Shown piece by piece: positions 1-4,651 of a DNA stretch of 5,622 bases. Location: contig JALSPE010000006.1 of NCBI GenBank assembly GCA_026986085.1, positions 1-5,622 on the forward strand. Direction: 5' to 3'. This stretch comes from Campylobacteraceae bacterium. Lineage in GTDB: Bacteria > Campylobacterota > Campylobacteria > Campylobacterales > Sulfurovaceae. The number at the start of each line of letters is the position of its first letter. Within the stretch, counting starts at the first letter, position 1. The position numbers and the translations under genes were made by a program. The notes beneath the pieces were generated by a model. That model had not been told where the DNA came from, did not search any database, and worked only from the letters and a program-made list of their open reading frames with translations.

Positions 1-1
1 G

Positions 2-100
2 ATTAAATTTAATAAAGATGCAACAATTGCAGTTACAAAATTTAGAACACAAAACTCAATTTTAGTAAAATCAAGTAACTGGGGTAGGCTATTAAAATGA
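2..100 (+). CDS. C-terminal end of an unidentified protein (5' partial)
   Basis: An open frame enters from the left edge and runs 32 codons to a TGA at 98-100. The visible tail ends in SILVKSSNWGRLLK and looks protein-like: mixed polar and hydrophobic residues with an alternating beta-like pattern (ATIAVTKF). I do not recognise a family from so short a piece. The gene converges on the glmM-lspA operon from the other side of the spacer. The opposite strand is also open across this stretch but has no ATG start, so the plus-strand reading with its natural stop is preferred. The rest of the gene lies outside the window, so neither length nor function can be judged. Confidence 0.5.
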   Translation: MKFNKDATIAVTKFRTQNSILVKSSNWGRLLK

Positions 101-116
101 TATTGAAGATTCAATA
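101..116 (+). repeat. Perfect inverted repeat just after the stop of the left-edge gene
   Basis: TATTGAA at 101-107 and TTCAATA at 110-116 are exact complements separated by only GA. They start one base after the TGA at 98-100. As RNA this would form a short AT-rich hairpin (about 6 bp with a 4-base loop). The position suits 3'-end formation of the left-edge gene, but only CCTTAACTTT follows instead of a clean U-tract, so it would be a weak intrinsic terminator at best. Confidence 0.4.
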
Positions 117-161
117 CCTTAACTTTCGCACTTAAATAATTGCTAGTAGCCTAAAGCTTTT

Positions 162-228
162 AAAGTAAAGTTTATTAGTTCTTTTTGGATCCTCGAATTT
201 ATTCGAGGCAATAGCCCAAATTTACTTT
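162..228. repeat. Nested palindrome, REP-like or structured-RNA candidate
   Basis: Three sets of complementary arms are nested in 67 bases: AAAGTAAA (162-169) with TTTACTTT (221-228), TTTGG (184-188) with CCAAA (216-220), and CCTCGAA (191-197) with TTCGAGG (202-208) around the loop TTTA. The right arms of the outer two helices are directly adjacent, which would allow stacking. On the minus strand the core has the form ATTGC-palindrome-GGATCC. That is similar in style to dispersed REP-type intergenic palindromes, although this is an impression and not a match to a named family. No T-tract follows the inner hairpin on either strand, so it is not a standard terminator. No coding sequence overlaps it. 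Confidence 0.5.
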
Positions 229-274
229 TTAACCAAATAGATGCGAATGAATTTGCGTGTCTGAAAGGAAGTAA

Positions 275-293
275 AATAATACATAATATTATT
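275..293 (-). terminator. Weak AT-only hairpin downstream of the glmM operon
   Basis: AATAATA (275-281) and TATTATT (287-293) pair perfectly around a 5-base loop. Read on the minus strand, the hairpin lies about 40 bases after the stop of the phytase-like gene and is followed by TTACTTCCTTT, a broken T-rich run. It is the best-placed candidate for operon 3'-end formation. With no GC pairs in the stem it would be unstable, so this is only a tentative terminator call. Confidence 0.25.
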
Positions 294-332
294 AGATAAA
301 GTTCTAAAAATTGATATATAAAATTGACTCTA

Positions 333-1238
333 TTACTTAATCTCTACATACAACAAAATGGTTTGTTGAAAAAAGTTGTTATTATCATCACTTACTATTA
401 AATATCTATTTTTCCCAACTCTTGTTAAACCTTCAAAATTCTCTACATGCCAACCCTTGGCACTATCTATTTTTAGTAAAACTTCACTTGGACAAAATTT
501 GCTTTTGCAACTATTAATATAGACCTTTTTTAAAGTTACTACAAATTTTCCAAAAAATCCATTATAGGCTCTCTCTAAAACCAAGATATTGCCATCATCC
601 ATAACCTCAATATCACTAATTCCATTTTTTTTATAATCTTCCATCTTAAAGTGCCACTTTTTACCTTTTAGTGAATATATTGTCTGAAATCTAAGTGGTC
701 TCCCTTTTGGTGGCCACTCAAGAGCTGTTATCAAACCATATTTTGGATGAAAAGCCAAAGACTCCAGCGACTTATTTTTAGAGCGAAGCTTTGCATTTTT
801 AAGAGCTTTTGGCAACTTTAAATTTTTTATCTTTACTCCATCTTTGTTAAATAGTGTAACTCTAGGCTTCCCTTCACGGCTTACATATACTCTATTTAAG
901 TTATCTAAAGCAATCCCCTCTGTATCTCTTTTCCATCTTTTTAAAGGTTTGCCATTTCTTCTTTTAAAGTATGTAGATTCAAGCGGGGTAAGTTTAAAAT
1001 CCCTACTGCTAAAGTTAGCTTTAAATTTATACAATATCCCTTCATCGCTAATCATATAGAGTAAATTTCTGCTTTTATCATAAGCCAAGCCTGATATTTC
1101 GCTAAATGGAGTATCTTTAAAATCAGCTTTTAACTCTATTTGCTTAATAAATTTAACTTTGCCTTTATAATTTGCAGCTCTTATATCTAAGCCAAATAGT
1201 GTTACAAAAAATATGGCTAAAATAGTTAATATTTTCAT
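333..1238 (-). CDS. Secreted phytase-like (esterase-like) beta-propeller protein
   Basis: A 301-residue protein with a Sec-type signal peptide: MK, a hydrophobic core at residues 3-17, and likely cleavage near Ala21-Ala22. It is therefore predicted to be periplasmic or surface-exposed. The body resembles the phytase-like domain (Pfam PF13449, 'esterase-like activity of phytase'). Its repeated acidic motifs are SEISGLAYD (46-54), SDEG (64-67), DTEGIALD (105-112), SLESLAFHP (157-165), SDIEVMDDG (208-216), ENFEGL (266-271) and VSDDNNN (282-288). These are typical of a propeller with clustered metal-binding acids. Cys244 and Cys249 could form a disulfide. The family name comes from similarity; the true substrate is generally unknown, and phosphate release from phytate is not demonstrated here. 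The ATG overlaps the lspA TGA in an ATGA, and there is no good Shine-Dalgarno sequence upstream, so expression probably depends on translational coupling. An 8-A run at 625-632 encodes Lys-Lys. Confidence 0.82.
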   Translation of the reverse strand: MKILTILAIFFVTLFGLDIRAANYKGKVKFIKQIELKADFKDTPFSEISGLAYDKSRNLLYMISDEGILYKFKANFSSRDFKLTPLESTYFKRRNGKPLKRWKRDTEGIALDNLNRVYVSREGKPRVTLFNKDGVKIKNLKLPKALKNAKLRSKNKSLESLAFHPKYGLITALEWPPKGRPLRFQTIYSLKGKKWHFKMEDYKKNGISDIEVMDDGNILVLERAYNGFFGKFVVTLKKVYINSCKSKFCPSEVLLKIDSAKGWHVENFEGLTRVGKNRYLIVSDDNNNFFQQTILLYVEIK

Positions 1239-1681
1239 TTTTTAGAGGCTCTATACTTTAAAAACTCTTGAATTAAAATTAAAGCAATTCCTAAATCTAT
1301 CATTACATCTGCAAAGTTAAATACTGCAAAATTAAAACCACAATGCCAATATACAAAATCTGTTACACCATCTCTTGCAAATCTGTCGTATATATTACCC
1401 AAAGCTCCACCAGCAAGGAGCCCTACACTTAAAGGATATCTCTTTAGCCACCCTTCACTTATTGTCAAGTATGCAAGTAAACCAATTAGAGCCAACTGAA
1501 CCCACTTTAACTTATCTCCTAGAAACGAAAGCATACTAAAAGCGACACCTTTATTTATATGAAGCTCCAAAGAGATACATTTGCTTTGCCAATCATACCC
1601 AGATAGAAATATATCTTTTAACCCTTGGTCTATAAAAAATACACCAACTAAAGCAAATGCAAATATTACAAATTTTTTCAT
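1235..1681 (-). CDS. lspA: Lipoprotein signal peptidase (signal peptidase II)
   Basis: A 148-residue inner-membrane aspartyl protease that cleaves the signal peptide from diacylglyceryl-modified prolipoproteins, just before the lipidated cysteine. About four membrane segments are visible (roughly 4-22, 57-75, 83-98 and 118-140). All the conserved blocks are present: DQGLK (18-22), NKGVAFS (43-49), GGALGNIYDR (91-100), VTDF with catalytic Asp108, and FNFADVMID with catalytic Asp125. The length is slightly short but normal for the family. The ATG shares its A with the last base of the glmM TAA (TAATG), and an AAGG lies about 10 bases upstream inside glmM, so translation is probably coupled to glmM. 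The stop overlaps the start of the phytase-like gene by four bases. The close resemblance to my recollection of H. pylori LspA supports a Campylobacterota origin. Confidence 0.96.
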   Translation of the reverse strand: MKKFVIFAFALVGVFFIDQGLKDIFLSGYDWQSKCISLELHINKGVAFSMLSFLGDKLKWVQLALIGLLAYLTISEGWLKRYPLSVGLLAGGALGNIYDRFARDGVTDFVYWHCGFNFAVFNFADVMIDLGIALILIQEFLKYRASKK

Positions 1682-3018
1682 TATGCTAAAGCCTTTTTAA
1701 AGAACTCTACACTCTTATTCATTAAGCTATCAAGTGCCTTTTTATCGCTTCCTTCTAAAAGGAGTCTTAATTTATTCTCTGTTCCAGAGTATCTAAACAG
1801 ATGCCTGATATCAGCACTCTCAATCTCTCTTTTTAGCTCATCTATACCATCTATATCATCAAGTGGTATCTTGCTTGTTACAATTAAATTCTCTTTAACT
1901 TGTGGATATAGTTCAAATTGGTTAAATATCTCACTTGTCTTCTTTCCACTCTCTATCATATAAGCGAGTGCTTGAAGACCACTTAAAATTCCATCACCAG
2001 TTGCTGAGTAGTCACTAAAGATTACATGCCCACTCTCTTCACCACCAAAATTTGCTCCAACTTCTCTCATTAAATTTGCAACATTTTTATCTCCAACACT
2101 GCTTCTGTGAGTCTCTATACCTCTTTTTGCCAAAAAGTCATCAAGTGCCTTATTACTCATAATTGTTGTAACAAATTTCTTATTGGCTAGTAACCCCTTC
2201 TCGTCAAGATAACAAGCCAAAGAGCCCATTAGCTTATCTCCATCTACAATCTCACCATTTTCATCTACTAAAACAATTCTATCGGCATCTCCATCTAGGG
2301 CAATACCAATATCGGCTCTATACTCTCTTACTGCATTTGCCAAAACTTCTGGATGCATAGCCCCACAAGTCTCATTAATATTATACCCTGTTGGGTCGTT
2401 TGCAATTACTTTAACATCAGCTCCTAGCTCCTCTAAAATTATTGGTCCAGCCTTATAACCAGCCCCATTAGCACAATCTATAACAACTCTTATACCATTA
2501 AGCGTTAATTTTTTTGGAAATGAATTTTTAATATGAACAATATATCTACCCTCTGCCAAATCTATTCTTTTTGAACGACCAATATTTTTATCTACACATT
2601 GAGAGCCTTCAATCAACTCTAAATTATCATAAATTTCTGCAATCTTTTGCTCTGTCTCTTTGCTTAATTTATTCCCTTCACTATCAAAAAACTTTATACC
2701 ATTATCGTAAAAAGGATTATGGCTAGCACTTATCATAATACCAGCATCACAACGCATATTAGTTGTAATAAATGCAATAGCAGGAGTTGGCATAGGACCA
2801 ATTTGAATAACATCAAATCCAACAGCAGTTAAACCTGCTACTATTGCATTCTCTACCATATATCCGCTTCTTCTTGTATCTTTACCAACTAGTATCTTTT
2901 TTGTTTTTGCAAAATCTTTAAAGTATATTCCAGTTGCCATTGCCAAACGCATAGCAGCTTGTGCAGTTACCTTCTCTCCAGCTTTCCCCCTAACACCATC
3001 TGTTCCAAAAAGTCCCAT
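1681..3018 (-). CDS. glmM: Phosphoglucosamine mutase
   Basis: A 445-residue cytoplasmic alpha-D-phosphohexomutase that converts glucosamine-6-phosphate to glucosamine-1-phosphate, on the route to UDP-GlcNAc for peptidoglycan and lipopolysaccharide. Numbered from the chosen ATG: the N-terminal GLFGTDGVRG signature (2-11), ISASHNP with phosphorylated Ser99, the Mg-binding DGDADR loop (242-247), the sugar-binding GEESGH (326-331), and the phosphate-binding RYSGTEN (409-415). RYSGTEN replaces the more common RPSGTE, which I associate with epsilonproteobacterial GlmM. A longer reading from a TTG at 3024 would add Met-Asn, but the Shine-Dalgarno AAGGGAG sits 7 bases before the ATG at 3018 and only 1 base before the TTG, so the ATG is preferred. 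The resulting 445 residues also match the length I recall for H. pylori GlmM. It is the first gene of the operon with lspA, with a candidate promoter at 3049-3063. Confidence 0.97.
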   Translation of the reverse strand: MGLFGTDGVRGKAGEKVTAQAAMRLAMATGIYFKDFAKTKKILVGKDTRRSGYMVENAIVAGLTAVGFDVIQIGPMPTPAIAFITTNMRCDAGIMISASHNPFYDNGIKFFDSEGNKLSKETEQKIAEIYDNLELIEGSQCVDKNIGRSKRIDLAEGRYIVHIKNSFPKKLTLNGIRVVIDCANGAGYKAGPIILEELGADVKVIANDPTGYNINETCGAMHPEVLANAVREYRADIGIALDGDADRIVLVDENGEIVDGDKLMGSLACYLDEKGLLANKKFVTTIMSNKALDDFLAKRGIETHRSSVGDKNVANLMREVGANFGGEESGHVIFSDYSATGDGILSGLQALAYMIESGKKTSEIFNQFELYPQVKENLIVTSKIPLDDIDGIDELKREIESADIRHLFRYSGTENKLRLLLEGSDKKALDSLMNKSVEFFKKALA

Positions 3019-3025
3019 ATTCAAA

Positions 3026-3032
3026 CTCCCTT
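3026..3032 (-). promoter_or_regulatory. Ribosome binding site that decides the glmM start
   Basis: On the minus strand AAGGGAG is followed by a 7-base spacer (TTTGAAT) and then the ATG at 3018-3016. The in-frame TTG at 3024-3022 lies only one base after the motif, too close to be used efficiently. This supports the 445-residue product over a 447-residue one. Confidence 0.8.
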
Positions 3033-3048
3033 GTAAATAATTAATAGA

Positions 3049-3063
3049 ATTTTACCTAAAAAA
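3049..3063 (-). promoter_or_regulatory. Candidate sigma-70 promoter of glmM-lspA operon
   Basis: Read on the minus strand, a run of six T (3063-3058) is followed by AGG and the hexamer TAAAAT (3054-3049). This fits the Campylobacter/Helicobacter style of extended -10 box preceded by a T-tract, with no distinct -35. Transcription would begin near 3042, giving a leader of about 25 bases that holds the Shine-Dalgarno. Farther upstream on this strand AAATAGC occurs twice, 12 bases apart (3064-3070 and 3076-3082). Confidence 0.5.
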
Positions 3064-3085
3064 GCTATTTTTTATGCTATTTAAT

Positions 3086-3113
3086 TGATATTTAATGATA
3101 TTTTTGATAATAT
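3086..3113 (+). promoter_or_regulatory. Candidate sigma-70 promoter of rpsT, with periodic TGATA boxes
   Basis: TTTTT (3101-3105) is followed by GATAAT (3106-3111), matching the T-tract plus -10 pattern of Campylobacterota housekeeping promoters; TAATAT at 3108-3113 is an alternative hexamer. TGATA recurs at 3086, 3096 and 3105, roughly one helical turn apart, like the periodic AT-rich signal that replaces the -35 in these bacteria. Transcription would start near 3118-3120, leaving a leader of about 55 bases. The promoter is back to back with the glmM promoter. Confidence 0.5.
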
Positions 3114-3123
3114 TCGCCAACTT

Positions 3124-3146
3124 TAAACCTAAATTTTCTAGGTTTA
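3124..3146 (+). promoter_or_regulatory. Hairpin in the rpsT leader
   Basis: TAAACCTA (3124-3131) and TAGGTTTA (3139-3146) form a perfect 8-bp stem around a 7-base loop (AATTTTC). It would lie a few bases after the predicted rpsT start of transcription and end 16 bases before the AAGGAA ribosome binding site. No U-tract follows, so it is not a terminator. It may stabilise the mRNA 5' end or serve in control of S20 synthesis. S20 is autoregulated in E. coli, but no such control is known to me for this hairpin. Confidence 0.5.
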
Positions 3147-3174
3147 CAAAATTATCAATCCTAAGGAAAGTTTT

Positions 3175-3444
3175 ATGGCAAATCATAAGTCTGCAAAAAA
3201 GAGGGCAAGACAAACAATTAAGAGAACAGAGAGAAACAGATACTACAGAACGCGTCTTAAAAATATTGTAAGAGCAGTTAAAGATGCAGTAGAAGAGGGC
3301 AATAAAGAGGCAGCACAAGAGGCATTTAAAGTTGCTAACAAACAACTTCACCACTTTGTTAGTAAAGGTTTCTTAAAAAAAGAGACAGCTTCAAGAAAAG
3401 TTAGTCGTTTAAATAAATTAGTAAATTCACTAGAGGCTGCATAA
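3175..3444 (+). CDS. rpsT: 30S ribosomal protein S20
   Basis: An 89-residue, highly basic protein that binds 16S rRNA early in assembly of the small ribosomal subunit. It begins with the family hallmark MANHKSAKKRARQ, followed by the helical core with NRYYRTRLKN and the C-terminal block KGFLKKETASRKVSRL. Length and composition are standard. The start is well supported by AAGGAA at 3163-3168, six bases before the ATG. It is divergent from glmM and lies 70 bases upstream of prfA on the same strand. The leader contains an 8-bp hairpin and another hairpin overlaps the stop codon, both of which could affect the stability of this short transcript. Confidence 0.98.
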   Translation: MANHKSAKKRARQTIKRTERNRYYRTRLKNIVRAVKDAVEEGNKEAAQEAFKVANKQLHHFVSKGFLKKETASRKVSRLNKLVNSLEAA

Positions 3445-3452
3445 GCTCTCTA
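3431..3452 (+). promoter_or_regulatory. Hairpin across the rpsT stop codon
   Basis: TAGAGGCT (3431-3438) pairs with AGC plus CTCTA (3444-3452) over 8 bp, with one bulged T at 3447 and the loop GCATA. The rpsT TAA at 3442-3444 falls in the loop and right arm. AAAACC follows, so it is not a terminator. It may protect the 3' end or mark an RNA processing site. Confidence 0.3.
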
Positions 3453-3461
3453 AAACCACTT

Positions 3462-3483
3462 TAGACCATTTTTGGTCTATACT
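3462..3483 (+). promoter_or_regulatory. Spacer hairpin overlapping a possible prfA promoter
   Basis: TAGACCA (3462-3468) and TGGTCTA (3473-3479) form a perfect 7-bp stem around TTTT. No T-tract follows, so termination is unlikely. The same bases contain a T5 run (3469-3473) and TATACT (3478-3483), one mismatch from TATAAT, resembling a Campylobacterota extended -10. If used, transcription would start near 3490, about 25 bases before prfA. The element could therefore be a promoter with a symmetrical protein-binding site, or simply a hairpin in a joint rpsT-prfA mRNA. Confidence 0.35.
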
Positions 3484-3514
3484 ACAAATATATTTCCATA
3501 AAATAGGAAACCCT

Positions 3515-4588
3515 ATGCTTAAAGAAAAACTACAACCATTTATAGATAGATATAACGAAATTACAACTCAACTTAGCTCTCCAGAGATTGCAAGTGATAT
3601 AAAAAAGATGACTGAGCTTAGTAAAGAGCAGTCAAATATGGAAGAGCTTGTAAATAAGGCAAAAGAGTATATAGAAATTAGTGAAGCAATCGAAGAGAAT
3701 AAAGAGATGCTTGGAGATGAAGAGTTTGACGAATTGGCAAAAGAGGAGTTGGCACAACTTGAACCAAGATTATCAGAAATTGCAGAAGAGATTAAAATTT
3801 TAATGATTCCAAAAGACCCAAATGATGATAAAGATATCTATATCGAAATGCGTGCAGGAACAGGTGGGGATGAGAGTGCTCTATTTGTAGAAGATGCATT
3901 TAAAATGTATGCTAGATATGCCGACAAACAGGGTTGGAAAGTAGAGATAGTAAGCTCATCAGAAGGCACTGCTGGTGGATATAAAGAGTTAATAATACTT
4001 ATAAAAGGTGAAAATGTTTACTCTAAATTAAAGTATGAGGGTGGAACACACAGAGTTCAAAGAGTTCCAGCAACCGAAACACAAGGTAGGGTTCATACAT
4101 CTGCAATTACAGTTGCTGTAATTCCAGAAGTAGAAGATGTTGAAGTAGATATTAAACCAAATGAGATTAAAATGGATGTATATCGCTCTAGTGGATGTGG
4201 TGGGCAAAGTGTTAATACAACCGATTCAGCAGTAAGATTAACACATACCCCAACAGGAATTGTGGTTGCAATTCAAGATGAAAAATCGCAACACAAAAAC
4301 CGTGATAAAGCGATGAAAATTTTAAAAGCAAGAGTTTACGAAGCTCAAATGAGAGAGCAGATGGATAAATTAGCAGCCGATAGAAAACTACAAGTTGGAA
4401 GTGGAGACAGAAGCGAAAAGATAAGAACCTACAACTACCCACAAAGCCGTATTACAGATCATAGAATTGGCTTAACAATTTATGCACTAGATGATGTTAT
4501 GAACAATGGCGCACTAGATTTAGTAATAGACCCCCTAATAACCCACGCCCAAGCCGAAGCCCTAAAAGCTGCAGAAGAGAGTATATAA
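3515..4588 (+). CDS. prfA: Peptide chain release factor 1
   Basis: A 357-residue cytoplasmic factor that reads UAA and UAG stop codons in the ribosomal A site and triggers hydrolysis of peptidyl-tRNA. Residues 1-100 are the charged helical N-terminal domain. The codon-recognition tripeptide PAT (185-187) sits in RVPATETQGRVHTSA and identifies RF1 rather than RF2, which has SPF. The catalytic loop is SSGCGGQSVNTTDSA, with GGQ at 229-231; Gln231 is the expected methylation target of PrmC, which is not in this window. The conserved EKIRTYNYPQ block follows (301-310). Length is normal (E. coli has 360). AGGA at 3505-3508, six bases before the ATG, fixes the start. It lies downstream of rpsT and may share its transcript or use the candidate promoter in the spacer. 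Confidence 0.98.
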   Translation: MLKEKLQPFIDRYNEITTQLSSPEIASDIKKMTELSKEQSNMEELVNKAKEYIEISEAIEENKEMLGDEEFDELAKEELAQLEPRLSEIAEEIKILMIPKDPNDDKDIYIEMRAGTGGDESALFVEDAFKMYARYADKQGWKVEIVSSSEGTAGGYKELIILIKGENVYSKLKYEGGTHRVQRVPATETQGRVHTSAITVAVIPEVEDVEVDIKPNEIKMDVYRSSGCGGQSVNTTDSAVRLTHTPTGIVVAIQDEKSQHKNRDKAMKILKARVYEAQMREQMDKLAADRKLQVGSGDRSEKIRTYNYPQSRITDHRIGLTIYALDDVMNNGALDLVIDPLITHAQAEALKAAEESI

Positions 4589-4608
4589 TATATTTAGCAA
4601 AATAAGAG

Positions 4609-4628
4609 GCTTGATTTTTTGATTAAGC
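4609..4628 (+). terminator. Possible weak terminator between convergent genes
   Basis: GCTTGAT (4609-4615) can pair with ATTAAGC (4622-4628) in RNA, with one G-U pair and the loop TTTTTG. It starts 20 bases after the prfA stop. Only TATCTATTC follows on the plus strand and CTCTTATTTT on the minus strand, so the U-tract is poor both ways. Its position between converging genes (63-base spacer) is the main argument. Confidence 0.35.
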
Positions 4629-4651
4629 TATCTATTCTGAGCTATTTTTGG

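Noticed and set aside
97..135. 12-codon plus-strand frame overlapping the left-edge stop as ATGA
   Set aside because: It is too short, runs through the inverted repeat at 101-116, has no ribosome binding site and no support for translation.
81..160. Possible tRNA or tmRNA starting at GGGG (81-84)
   Set aside because: There is no cloverleaf, T-loop GTTCRA in the right place, or CCA-compatible acceptor pairing; the tmRNA consensus is absent.
191..208. Inner hairpin CCTCGAA/TTCGAGG as an intrinsic terminator
   Set aside because: Neither strand has a T-run directly after the stem (CAATAGCCC on plus, ATCCAAAAAG on minus).
222..284. 20-codon minus-strand frame starting MYYFTSFQ
   Set aside because: There is no Shine-Dalgarno upstream, and it overlaps the arms of two hairpins; a chance frame in AT-rich DNA.
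625..632. Run of eight A (coding strand) in the phytase-like gene as a phase-variation tract
   Set aside because: The frame is intact, it encodes an ordinary Lys-Lys, and eight A is common in AT-rich coding DNA; nothing shows switching.
844..1059. 71-codon plus-strand open frame
   Set aside because: It lies entirely antisense within the phytase-like gene, has no ribosome binding site and no recognisable family; a shadow frame.
3052..3354. 100-codon minus-strand open frame rich in Cys and Phe
   Set aside because: It is the reverse strand of rpsT and its promoter region; its composition mirrors S20 lysine codons, and rpsT is certain.
4212..4442. 76-codon minus-strand open frame
   Set aside because: It is antisense inside the conserved GGQ half of prfA; a shadow frame.
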